A stretch of DNA of 64,000 bases. Source: Jannaschia pohangensis. GTDB lineage: Bacteria; Pseudomonadota; Alphaproteobacteria; Rhodobacterales; Rhodobacteraceae. Within the stretch, counting starts at the first letter, position 1. The number at the start of each line of letters is the position of its first letter. The notes below the pieces were generated by a model, which was given only the letters and a program-made list of their open reading frames with translations, was not told the DNA's origin and ran no database searches. Below are positions 56,518 through 64,000 of the stretch, piece after piece. Location: contig NZ_FORA01000001.1 of assembly GCF_900113875.1 (NCBI RefSeq), positions 310,001 through 374,000 on the forward strand. The letters run 5' to 3'. Both the position numbers and the translations under genes were made by a program.

Positions 56518-56682
56518 TCATTCAGAAGCCGCAGCGTCTTCGATCTGAACGGACGGCGCGCCCCCGATCTTGAAGCCGAAGCCGCCCGTGGACAGGACGA
56601 CCCCGAGAATGCAGATCGTGGCGACGATACCGCCGAGAAGGAAATTGATGCCGCGCGGCAGGCGGCGAGGAGCGAGTGCCAT
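56518..56682 (-). CDS. 54-residue single-helix membrane protein in the sox operon
   Basis: A short frame between soxB and soxD that standard callers may miss. It reads MALAPRRLPRGINFLLGGIV..., with a basic start, one hydrophobic helix (about 13-33) and a short polar tail ending DAAASE. Codon use is like neighbouring genes, and it lies 136 bases after soxB and 51 before soxD. The ribosome site is weak (AAGAAAG). Function unknown; it may anchor or assemble the oxidase. Confidence 0.6.
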   Translation of the reverse strand: MALAPRRLPRGINFLLGGIVATICILGVVLSTGGFGFKIGGAPSVQIEDAAASE

Positions 56683-56818
56683 GGCAGATGGCTTTCTTCG
56701 TTACGGGTACAATGCGAAACATCTACGCCTGCAAATGTGTTCCCGCCAGACCCTGAACGCGTCGTTTTCGAGTCTTTCGCGCAGACGGTCCTGTGCAGGT
56801 CTTCCAACGCATGTTCCA

Positions 56819-58063
56819 TCAATGCGCCACCCCCGCCGCGACGCTTTCGTCGATGAAGCGGCCTTCGCGGAAGCGTTCCATGCCGAATTCCGCGGTCAGG
56901 GGCGAATGCCCCTTGGCGATCAGCTCGGCCATGCCCCACCCCGATCCGGGAATCGCCTTGAAGCCGCCGGTGCCCCATCCGCAGTTCACGAAGATGCCAT
57001 CCACGGGCGTTTTCGTCAGGATGGGCGAGCGGTCGCCCGTCATGTCGACAATGCCGCCCCATTGGCGCAGCATCTTGAGGCGGGAGATCATCGGGAATGT
57101 CTCGACCAGGGCGCGCAGGGTCTCCTCGATATGCTGGAAAGAGCCGCGCTGCGTGTAGTTGTTGAAACCGTCGGCGCCGCCGCCAATGACCATCTCGCCC
57201 TTGTCGGATTGGCTCATGTAGCCGTGGACGGTGTTTGCCATGACGACAACATCCATGCAGGGCTTGATCGGTTCCGACACAAGTGCCTGAAGCGCCACGG
57301 ATTCGAGCGGCAGGCGAAAGCCCGACATCTCGGCCAGAACGCTGGAATGGCCCGCGACGACAAGACCCAGTTTGTCGCAATCGATGGGCCCTTGAGTGGT
57401 GTCGACACCGCGCACGCGCCCGCCTTCGGTGCGCACGCCGGTGACTTCGCATTTCTGGATGATGTCCATGCCCATGTCGGTGCAACCGCGCGCATAGCCC
57501 CAGGCGACCGCATCATGCCGTGCCGTGCCGCCGCGCGCCTGCCAAAGCGCGCCCAGAACCGGATAGCGCGGCCCCGAGATGTTCATGATCGGGCAAAGTT
57601 CCTTGACCCGGCTCGGCCCGATCCATTCGGTCTTCACCCCTTGAAGGGAATTGGCATGGGCCGTCCGTTTGTAGCCCCGGACCTCGTGATGAGTCTGGGC
57701 CAGCATGATGACGCCGCGCGGGCTGAACATCACGTTGTAGTTCAGGTCCTGGCTCAGCGTCTCATAGAGGCTGCGGGATTTTTCGTAGATCGCGGCGGAT
57801 GGGTCTTGCAGGTAATTCGACCGGATGATCGTCGTGTTCCGACCCGTATTCCCACCACCAAGCCAGCCTTTTTCAAGGATCGCGACGTTGGTGATGCCGA
57901 AATTCTTGCCCAGATAATAGGCGGTTGCGAGGCCATGACCGCCCGCCCCCACGATGATCACGTCATAGCGTTTGCCGGGCGGGCGCTTGGCCCAGGTCCG
58001 GCCCCATCCCTCGTGGTTGCGCAGGGCCTCTCGGGCGATGGCGAAGGCGGAAAAGCGTCGCAT
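56819..58063 (-). CDS. soxB: Sarcosine oxidase beta subunit
   Basis: The 414-residue flavoprotein subunit begins with a SoxB-type head (MRRFSAFAIAREALRNHEGW). The FAD-binding fold VIIVGAGGHGLATAYYLG starts near residue 36. RHDAVAWGYA (His183) lies in the region carrying the covalently attached FMN in this family. It oxidises sarcosine. ATG 58063 is chosen because the family starts here; the frame extends upstream without homology. It heads soxB-(small ORF)-soxD-soxA-soxG. Confidence 0.93.
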   Translation of the reverse strand: MRRFSAFAIAREALRNHEGWGRTWAKRPPGKRYDVIIVGAGGHGLATAYYLGKNFGITNVAILEKGWLGGGNTGRNTTIIRSNYLQDPSAAIYEKSRSLYETLSQDLNYNVMFSPRGVIMLAQTHHEVRGYKRTAHANSLQGVKTEWIGPSRVKELCPIMNISGPRYPVLGALWQARGGTARHDAVAWGYARGCTDMGMDIIQKCEVTGVRTEGGRVRGVDTTQGPIDCDKLGLVVAGHSSVLAEMSGFRLPLESVALQALVSEPIKPCMDVVVMANTVHGYMSQSDKGEMVIGGGADGFNNYTQRGSFQHIEETLRALVETFPMISRLKMLRQWGGIVDMTGDRSPILTKTPVDGIFVNCGWGTGGFKAIPGSGWGMAELIAKGHSPLTAEFGMERFREGRFIDESVAAGVAH

Positions 58064-58271
58064 GTCGGTGGGGTCCCCTGATCCTCTTGCCGTCTGATTG
58101 CCCGGTCTGGTCCGACCTCGGTCGCTTTGGCGCGGCATGTTCATGGATATTCGCGACATTCCCCCGAGGCCAGAGGTCGCGGATCGGTCACGTTGCCGCA
58201 ATCGCGTCCCCTGCCCCTTCTGCCCGGGCAGCGATCCGGTTAAGAGGGCCGCGGAATGAGATGGGGTGACA

Positions 58272-59471
58272 ATGCTGTTCTGGATCGTGGCAGGCGTGAT
58301 CATGGCAATCTGCGTGGCGGCAATGGCCGCCGGATTGCGGGGTGACGACACCGATGCGGGCGATGCGCCCGACATCGCGGTTTACCGCGATCAGCTGGAC
58401 GAGCTGGACCGCGACGCCGCGCGCGGCACCCTTGCCCCCGAAGAGGCCGAGGCCGCCCGCGTCGAAGTCGCGCGCCGTCTTCTGTCGGCCGACAAGACCG
58501 AACGCGCGACCTTTTCGACCGGCAGCCGGAACCTCGGGCTCGCGCTGATCATCCTGCCGGTCATCATCGTCTCGGTCGCCACCTACATGCGGATCGGCGC
58601 GCATGGCTTCCCCGATTTCCCGCTGCAGGCCCGGATCGAGCGGATCGAGGAGGCGCGCGCCGCCCGCCCGGGGCAAGCCGAGGCCGAGGCGACGGTCGAG
58701 GACGCGGTCGACACCTCCGACCCTGACGTGACGTCCATGGCGGAGCAGTTGAAGACCGTCCTGAACAACCGGCCAGACGACCTGCGCGGCTGGCGTCTGG
58801 CGGTGCAGACGCAGGCGGGCCTTGGCGACCTGGAGGCGGCCTGGCGGTCGCAGAACCGGGTCATCGCGATCCTGGGCGACGACGCAGAGGCGCGCGACTT
58901 CTCGATCCTGACCGAACTTCTGGTTCTGGCCGCCGGGGGCTATGTCTCGCCCGAGGCAGAGGAAGCCATCGACGCCACGCTGGCCCGCGACCCGCGCGAC
59001 GGGACCGCGCGCTATTACCAGGGGCTGATGTATGCCCAGGGTGGTCGACCCGACCGCGCCTGGGTCATCTGGCGTCAGCTTGTGGCCGAAAGCACGCCCG
59101 ACGCGCCCTGGCTGCCCTTGATCTATGCGCAGATCGAGGAAGTCTCCGCATTGGCCGGCGATCCGACCCGGGTCGAGGATCTACCACAACCGCGCGGTCC
59201 GTCCGCCGCCGATATCGATGCGGCCGGCGAGATGACGCCCGAAGACCGCATCGCAATGATCGAGGGGATGGTAGGCAACCTGTCGGAACGGCTTGCCTCC
59301 GAAGGCGGGCCGCCGTCCGATTGGGCCCGGCTCATCACGTCGCTTGGCGTTCTGGGTCAGGGAGCCGCCGCCGCGCAGGTCTATGCCGAGGCGAAGGTGG
59401 TCTTTGCGGGCGATCAGGGCAGTCTCGACATGCTGGCGCAGGCCGCCGATCAGGCCGGGATCGCGCCGTGA
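58272..59471 (+). CDS. ccmI: Cytochrome c biogenesis protein CcmI
   Basis: The 399-residue protein has two N-terminal membrane helices (about 2-22 and 93-114) separated by a cytoplasmic coiled loop (IAVYRDQLDELDRDAARGTLAPEEAEAARVEVARRLL). A periplasmic TPR-type domain follows (DLRGWRLAVQTQAGLGDLEAAWR). CcmI chaperones apocytochrome c for heme attachment. ATG 58272 is used; GTG 58266 is in frame two codons earlier. Confidence 0.9.
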   Translation: MLFWIVAGVIMAICVAAMAAGLRGDDTDAGDAPDIAVYRDQLDELDRDAARGTLAPEEAEAARVEVARRLLSADKTERATFSTGSRNLGLALIILPVIIVSVATYMRIGAHGFPDFPLQARIERIEEARAARPGQAEAEATVEDAVDTSDPDVTSMAEQLKTVLNNRPDDLRGWRLAVQTQAGLGDLEAAWRSQNRVIAILGDDAEARDFSILTELLVLAAGGYVSPEAEEAIDATLARDPRDGTARYYQGLMYAQGGRPDRAWVIWRQLVAESTPDAPWLPLIYAQIEEVSALAGDPTRVEDLPQPRGPSAADIDAAGEMTPEDRIAMIEGMVGNLSERLASEGGPPSDWARLITSLGVLGQGAAAAQVYAEAKVVFAGDQGSLDMLAQAADQAGIAP

Positions 59472-59944
59472 TCCATGACGATATCGTCGATTTCGCCGCC
59501 GCCCTGCCCCGCATCGGCGCGCTGCTTGGGCTCGATCTCGGGACCAAGACCATCGGCGTTGCGATCTGTGACGGGATGCGGTCGGTGGCCAGCCCGCTGG
59601 AGACGATCCGGCGCACCAAGTTCACCGCCGATGCCATCGCCCTCGAAGCGATCATCGCGCGCCGCGACGTGCGCGGCCTGATCCTGGGGCTGCCGCTGAA
59701 CATGGACGGCTCCGAGGGGCCGCGCATTCAGGCGACGCGGGCCTTCGCGCGCAACCTGGCCCGCCGCATCGACCTGCCCATCGGCTATTGGGACGAACGG
59801 CTGAGCACGGTCGCCGCCGAACGTGCGTTGCTGGAGGCGGATACGTCCCGCAAACGTCGCGCAGAGGTCATCGATCACGTCGCGGCCGGCTATATCCTGC
59901 AAGGCGCATTGGACCGCCTGCGGCATCTGGAACGAGAATCATGA
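59468..59944 (+). CDS. ruvX: YqgF/RuvX-type pre-16S rRNA nuclease / Holliday-junction-resolvase-like
   Basis: The 158-residue RNase H-fold protein shows LLGLDLGTKTIGVAICD with catalytic Asp, LILGLPLNMDGSEGPRIQATRAFA and YWDERLSTVAAERALL. In E. coli YqgF matures the 5' end of 16S rRNA. Start GTG 59468 overlaps the ccmI stop (GTGA); the nearby ATG is out of frame. Confidence 0.9.
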   Translation: MIHDDIVDFAAALPRIGALLGLDLGTKTIGVAICDGMRSVASPLETIRRTKFTADAIALEAIIARRDVRGLILGLPLNMDGSEGPRIQATRAFARNLARRIDLPIGYWDERLSTVAAERALLEADTSRKRRAEVIDHVAAGYILQGALDRLRHLERES

Positions 59945-60186
59945 CAAACGACCCCACGTCCGACCGCATCTGGACCCGTGCCGAAATCGAAAGCCCCTGC
60001 ATCAAGGTCTGCGTCGTCCACCCTGACACGCGGCTTTGCACGGGCTGCCTGCGGACGATGGACGAGATCGGAAGCTGGTCGCGGATGACCCCCGAAACTC
60101 GTCGCGCCGTGATGGACGAACTGCCCGCGCGCGAGGCCCTGCACAAGGTGCGTCGCGGCGGGCGAGAAGCCCGGCTCAAGCGTTAG
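59941..60186 (+). CDS. DUF1289 protein
   Basis: An 81-residue protein with the DUF1289 pattern: PCIKVCVVHPDTRLCTGCLRTMDEIGSW, whose Cys cluster (C-x3-C-xn-C-x2-C) may bind metal. Function is unknown. It overlaps ruvX by four bases and the converging TauE/SafE gene by four bases. Confidence 0.88.
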   Translation: MTNDPTSDRIWTRAEIESPCIKVCVVHPDTRLCTGCLRTMDEIGSWSRMTPETRRAVMDELPAREALHKVRRGGREARLKR

Positions 60187-61001
60187 AACAGCACCTTGCG
60201 CAGCATGTTGAGCGCGACAAGGAACAAGAACACCGCAAAGGCCTTTTTCAACGGCGCGGGGTTCATCGCATGGGCCAGTTTCGCGCCAAGCGGCGCGGTC
60301 AGCACCGTCATCGCCACGATCACGAAAAACGCCGGCACATTGACCAGGCCGATGGTCAGCGGTGGACGCAGCCCCTCGGTCGGAAGCACGAGAAACAGCA
60401 GAACCGCCGGCACCGCGATCAGCATGCCAAAGCCCGCCGCCGTTGCCACGGCCCGGTGAATCGGCACGCCGTGCAGCGTCATCAGCGGCACGCCGAAGCT
60501 GCCCCCGCCGATGCCCATCAGGACCGAGGCAAAGCCCACGCCCGGCGAATAGATGTATTGGCGCAGGCCCGACGGCATCGTCTCGGCCAGACGCCAATGG
60601 GGCCGCGACAATGCCATATAGAGCGCCACGATCAGGGCCAGGCCCGCAAAGATCGCCGTCAGCACGTCGGACCGCAGCTGAGTCGCCACAAGCGAGCCGA
60701 CAAGCGCGCCCATGACAATGCCCGGACCCCAGCCTTTCAGGATGCCGATCTCGACCGCGCCCTTGGCATGATGCGCGCGCACCGACCGCCAGCTTGTCAC
60801 AACGATAGTCGCAAGAGACGTCGCCACGCAGACCTGCATGATGTTGGCGCCGTCATAGCCCAGAATCTGGAACACATAGTAGAACGCGGGCACCAGAACG
60901 ATGCCGCCCCCCACACCCAGGAGACCGGCCAGAACGCCCGCGAACGCTCCGACGACCAGAAGGAAAGCGACAAGCGGCAGAAGAAGGGACAGGTCCGGCA
61001 T
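60183..61001 (-). CDS. TauE/SafE-family permease
   Basis: The 272-residue protein has about eight membrane helices with the family repeats AGLLGVGGGIVLVPAFYY and GVGFASVLMGIGGGSFGVPLM. Relatives export sulfite, sulfoacetate or other anions. ATG 61001 has GGAGATCCC upstream; earlier in-frame starts (61031, 61085) are less likely. Substrate unknown. Confidence 0.88.
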   Translation of the reverse strand: MPDLSLLLPLVAFLLVVGAFAGVLAGLLGVGGGIVLVPAFYYVFQILGYDGANIMQVCVATSLATIVVTSWRSVRAHHAKGAVEIGILKGWGPGIVMGALVGSLVATQLRSDVLTAIFAGLALIVALYMALSRPHWRLAETMPSGLRQYIYSPGVGFASVLMGIGGGSFGVPLMTLHGVPIHRAVATAAGFGMLIAVPAVLLFLVLPTEGLRPPLTIGLVNVPAFFVIVAMTVLTAPLGAKLAHAMNPAPLKKAFAVFLFLVALNMLRKVLF

Positions 61002-61126
61002 GGGATCTCCGACGACAGGAAGCCTTCGCATACAATCCCGCCGGGCCATGGGCCAGAGGTGATTGCGGCTTGACCGCCCCTGCAATCGGGTATGTCAGTG
61101 CGGGGCACTCCCCCCGAGGTTTCCCG

Positions 61127-62317
61127 ATGTCAGAGATGTTCCGCCGTGCCGCCATTCTGGGCCTGCTCTCAGCCGTGGGACCGTTCGCTATCGACATGTA
61201 TCTGCCCGCGATGCCCACGATCGCCACCGATCTGAAGACGAGCATCGCGGGGACACAGGCCACGCTGACGGCCTTCTTTCTGGCCTTCGGTCTGGCGCAG
61301 ATGGTCTATGGCCCCTGGGCCGATGCGGCGGGGCGCAAACTGCCGCTGCTGTGCGGTCTGGCGCTTTACGTCGTGGCCAGCATCGGGGCGGCGGTCGCCC
61401 CCGACATCCAGACGCTGATCGTTGCGCGATTGGTCCAGGGGTTGGGCGCGGCGGCGGTCATGGTCATCCCGCGCGCCATCATCCGGGACTGGTCCACCGG
61501 GACCGAGGCGACGCGGCTGATGGCGATGGTCATGCTGGTGATCTCGGTCTCGCCCATGCTGGCGCCGCTCGCGGGCAGTTTCGTCATCCTGCTGGCCGAC
61601 TGGCGGGCGATCTTCTGGGTCATGGTCGTCGCGGGCCTGGCCAGCCTTCTGGTCACCGTCACCGCCCTGCCCGAGACCTTGCCGCCGGCGATGCGCCGGC
61701 CGGTGTCGGCCAGTCGCCTGCTCCGCGAGACGGCGGGCCTTTTTGCGCATCGCGGGTTTATGGTGCTGACCTTCGTCGGGGCCTTCGGCATGGCCAGCTT
61801 CTTCGTCTTCATCGCCTCGGCCAGCTTCGTCTATACGTCGCAGTTCGGTCTTTCGCCCACCGGGTTCTCGATTGCCTTCGCGATCAATGCCGCCGGGTTC
61901 TTCGCGGGCAGCCAGCTGGCCGGCTCCGCTGGTGGACGGTGGGGCATGGGTCCGGTGGTGAGGGGGGCCACGGCGGGGTTTGCCCTGGCCGCCTGCACCT
62001 TGCTGGCGCTGGATCTGAGCGGCCTGGCCGGGCTGGTCGTCATCATCGTCCTGCTGGCGGCGGGGAACTTCTGCCTCGGCTTCGTCATCCCGGCGGTGAT
62101 GGTCATGGCGCTGGACGATCAGGGGGAGCGCGCGGGCCTCGCCTCGTCGCTGGGCGGCACGTTGCAGATGATGACGGGGGGCTTGCTCGTGGCGGCGGTC
62201 GGGCCGCTCTTCGACGGGACGGCGACGCCGATGATCGCGACCATCGCATTCTGTGCCGTTGTCGCCACGGCTTTGGCACGGCTGGTCCCGGTTCAGGCGG
62301 CGCGCGCCGCGACCTGA
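61127..62317 (+). CDS. Bcr/CflA-type drug-resistance MFS exporter
   Basis: A 396-residue major-facilitator transporter with about twelve helices. The Bcr/CflA family start (GLLSAVGPFAIDMYLPAMP) and the motif A-like GPWADAAGRKLPLL are clear, with RLVQGLGAAAVMVIPRAIIRDW in helix 4. It probably expels toxic compounds; substrate unknown. ATG 61127 has GAGGT upstream. It converges with dusA, overlapping by 25 bases. Confidence 0.9.
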   Translation: MSEMFRRAAILGLLSAVGPFAIDMYLPAMPTIATDLKTSIAGTQATLTAFFLAFGLAQMVYGPWADAAGRKLPLLCGLALYVVASIGAAVAPDIQTLIVARLVQGLGAAAVMVIPRAIIRDWSTGTEATRLMAMVMLVISVSPMLAPLAGSFVILLADWRAIFWVMVVAGLASLLVTVTALPETLPPAMRRPVSASRLLRETAGLFAHRGFMVLTFVGAFGMASFFVFIASASFVYTSQFGLSPTGFSIAFAINAAGFFAGSQLAGSAGGRWGMGPVVRGATAGFALAACTLLALDLSGLAGLVVIIVLLAAGNFCLGFVIPAVMVMALDDQGERAGLASSLGGTLQMMTGGLLVAAVGPLFDGTATPMIATIAFCAVVATALARLVPVQAARAAT

Positions 62318-63291
62318 TCCAGCGCCTGGTGCAGGACCTCGACCCCGGCGTCTGCCCTTGCGGCCCCCTCGGACAGGGTTCGCCGCCAGCCCCGCGCCCC
62401 CGGCAAGCCGCTGAACAAGCCGAGCATGTGGCGTGTGACCTGACCCAGCTTGCCGCCTTCGGCCAGATGCGCCTCGATATAGGGGATCATTCGCAGGGCC
62501 GCCGTCACCCGGTCGGGACAGGGATCGGCGGTGCCGAAGATCCGGCTGTCGGCCTGCAGGAGCAAGTTGCCGGGGTCGTGATAGGCCGCCCGCCCGATCA
62601 TCACCCCGTCCATCACCGACAGCTGTGCCTCGGCCTCCTCCAGCGTGGCGATGCCACCGTTGATCGAGATGTGCAGGCCAGGAAATCGCGCCTTCATCGC
62701 GTGGACTAACGGATAGTCGAGCGGTGGAACTTCGCGGTTTTCCTTGGGGCTGAGACCCTGGAGCCAGGCCTTGCGCGCATGGACCGTGACACGGGTCACG
62801 CCGACGTCTTCCATGCGGCCCAACAGGTCGGGCAAGGCGTCTGCCGGGTCCTGATCGTCGACACCGATACGGCATTTCATAGTCACCGGCACCGATCCGG
62901 CGGCCCCGACCATTGCCGCCAGGCATTCGGCCACCAAGGCAGGGCGCTCCATCAACACGGCCCCGAAGCAACCCGATTGCACCCTGTCCGACGGGCAGCC
63001 GACGTTCAGGTTCACCTCGTCATAGCCGCGCGCGACCGCCATCGCCGTGGCCTCCGCCAACTCTCCCGGATCGCTGCCACCCAATTGCAGCGCGACGGGG
63101 TGTTCGGTGTCGTCAAAGGCCAGCAAATGATCCGCCCCACCCCGGACAAGCGCAGCGGAAGTCACCATTTCCGTATAGAGCAACGCCCGCGCCGACAGAA
63201 TTCGGTGAAACACCCGGCAGGCCGAGGTCGTCCAATCCATCATGGGCGCAGCAGATAGGCGCGCTGCCTGAGTGGCTGCGTTTAAGGGCAT
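62293..63291 (-). CDS. dusA: tRNA-dihydrouridine(20/20a) synthase DusA
   Basis: The 332-residue flavoenzyme reduces U20/U20a in tRNA. Typical DusA stretches are RLSAAPMMDWT at the start, NLNVGCPSDRVQSGCFGAVLM with the catalytic Cys, VTVHARKAWLQGLSPKENREVPPLDY and GVMIGRAAYHDP. ATG 63291 is kept because the SAAPMMDWT block needs it. It overlaps the MFS gene at its 3' end. Confidence 0.94.
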   Translation of the reverse strand: MPLNAATQAARLSAAPMMDWTTSACRVFHRILSARALLYTEMVTSAALVRGGADHLLAFDDTEHPVALQLGGSDPGELAEATAMAVARGYDEVNLNVGCPSDRVQSGCFGAVLMERPALVAECLAAMVGAAGSVPVTMKCRIGVDDQDPADALPDLLGRMEDVGVTRVTVHARKAWLQGLSPKENREVPPLDYPLVHAMKARFPGLHISINGGIATLEEAEAQLSVMDGVMIGRAAYHDPGNLLLQADSRIFGTADPCPDRVTAALRMIPYIEAHLAEGGKLGQVTRHMLGLFSGLPGARGWRRTLSEGAARADAGVEVLHQALDQVAARAA

Positions 63292-63680
63292 TCAGCGTTC
63301 TCCTTGGGTCTGCCAGCATTTGGGCGGACCCGCAGTTCACACGATACGCAAACGAGACGTGATCTGCTACCCGACCCCGTGCAAAGACAGGAGATTGGCG
63401 CTTTCTGGACGGGTTCGAGGCCAACACCAATCAAAAAAGCCAATCTGTCGGAGCGCATCAGTCAAGGAATGCTCACCGACCATGCGAGTCAAGGAGCGGA
63501 TACTGCTGCGGCGCCAGCTATTGGGCTAGCGAGCCCTTTCCTGGCGCTTACCGTGCATGCAGCATTCGACGAGAGGGCGCGCGGCGAATGGGCGTACCCT
63601 GCGAGACTTGCCAATGCGTCCCAAGCTCACGGAGGATTGATCATTGGCCATGATCCATTCCTCGCGCCATGGCCTGACCA
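63292..63680. other. Stretch without a convincing gene
   Basis: These 389 bases hold several short frames in both directions, none with family resemblance or a clear ribosome site. The segment near 63420-63500 is less GC-rich than the surroundings. No tRNA fold, repeat or insertion element is visible. It may be a spacer or the remains of a decayed gene. Confidence 0.4.
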
Positions 63681-64000
63681 TCACGACCCAGGCACCTCGC
63701 GCGCGGAACGGCGCAGGCACGAGAGCGTGATCGGTGGTCCAAGAAGCTCGAACACGACCGTCGTGGCGATCACAAGCGAAACGATCTGCGTACTCCAAAC
63801 GGGGAATGTCTCTGCCGCGACAAGCGCCATTCCGACGGCAACCCCTGCCTGGGGCAACAGCGCGGGACCGTACAAATGGATCTCGGCCTTTGGGACTCGG
63901 CCAAATCGCGCGCCGATTTCGCCGCTTGCAAGGCGCGCAAGGACCCGTAGCACGATGAATGCCGCAGCGATCCACCCCATCGATACAAGCGCATCGAGGT
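63681..64000 (-). CDS. Cation:proton antiporter, C-terminal fragment (cut by window edge)
   Basis: The frame is open to the window end and stops at 63681. The 106 visible residues end a polytopic membrane protein. The segment with GPALLPQAGVAVGMALVAAE, followed by a helix ending TVVFELLGPPITLSCLRR, resembles the last helices of CPA-family Na+(K+)/H+ antiporters. The apparent ATG at 63980 is internal, since the frame continues upstream as LDALVSMGW. Confidence 0.65.
   Translation of the reverse strand, partial: LDALVSMGWIAAAFIVLRVLARLASGEIGARFGRVPKAEIHLYGPALLPQAGVAVGMALVAAETFPVWSTQIVSLVIATTVVFELLGPPITLSCLRRSAREVPGS

Noticed and set aside
63526-63975. A 149-codon minus-strand frame near the window end
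   Set aside because: It overlaps the antiporter fragment in another frame and has Arg-rich, family-less sequence.

Overview
The window looks like chromosomal DNA of a marine-type Rhodobacteraceae (Roseobacter-group alphaproteobacterium). The base composition is GC-rich and the genes are tightly packed, with many ATGA/GTGA/TGATG start-stop overlaps. Diagnostic alphaproteobacterial arrangements are present: dusB(nifR3)-ntrB-ntrC-ntrY-ntrX followed by trkA-trkH-hfq-hflX, an aglEFGAK alpha-glucoside locus, a fused ispDF, a heterotetrameric sarcosine oxidase soxBDAG operon and an alphaproteobacterial che cluster. I see no insertion sequence, prophage, CRISPR array, rRNA or tRNA. Assignments rest on reading the translated products; no database search was possible.

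Layout. (1) 1-11.3 kb: a minus-strand group (VIT1/CCC1-family protein, M50 site-2 protease with CBS domains, start of a PAS-domain protein) diverges from a phasin-like gene and a DUF2892 gene. Next come a YfcC-family transporter and the arginine deiminase pathway arcA-arcB-arcC, which runs with a start/stop overlap into an Mla-type lipid-transport set (mlaE, mlaF, mlaD, auxiliary lipoprotein). Two perfect TTGAC-N4-GTCAA boxes sit here, with -10-like hexamers at exact class II FNR spacing in three directions. This points to an oxygen-responsive FnrL-type regulon. (2) 11.4-17.5 kb: a solo LuxR-type regulator, rpsB-tsf, a Tat/lipobox SYLF protein, a small secreted protein, and overlapping hfq-hflX. 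(3) 17.5-28.1 kb: trkH, trkA and the nitrogen regulators ntrX, ntrY, ntrC, ntrB and dusB, all on the minus strand. (4) 28.3-33.1 kb: ispDF, pgpA, cinA-type amidohydrolase, a Coq10/RatA-type protein, a phosphoribosyltransferase and a large orphan membrane protein. (5) 33.2-43.1 kb: alpha-glucoside import and use. aglEFGAK on the minus strand face aglR-bgl-glk on the plus strand, with two LacI-type operators between them. (6) 43.2-48.2 kb: a compact chemotaxis operon (STAS, cheY, cheA, cheW, cheR, cheY, small CheZ/CheT-like protein) with no cheB, cheD or receptor. (7) 48.2-52 kb: an ATM1-type ABC exporter, a LysM protein and a LOG-family protein. (8) 52-58 kb: soxBDAG with a 54-residue membrane peptide inside the operon and a superoxide dismutase directly downstream. 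(9) 58.2-64 kb: ccmI, ruvX, a DUF1289 gene, a TauE/SafE permease, a Bcr/CflA exporter, dusA, a 389-base stretch without a convincing gene, and the end of a cation:proton antiporter.

How the parts fit. The left end combines anaerobic energy metabolism (arginine to ornithine, CO2, ammonia and ATP) with membrane-lipid upkeep, apparently under FNR control. The ntr block senses nitrogen with two sigma54-type regulators that both lack the sigma54-contacting GAFTGA loop. The agl locus carries disaccharides from uptake through hydrolysis to glucose phosphorylation. The sox operon demethylates sarcosine and yields hydrogen peroxide. The most unexpected signal is a 15-17 bp palindrome, AAATGTCWGACAWTT, found about six times in both coding and intergenic DNA.
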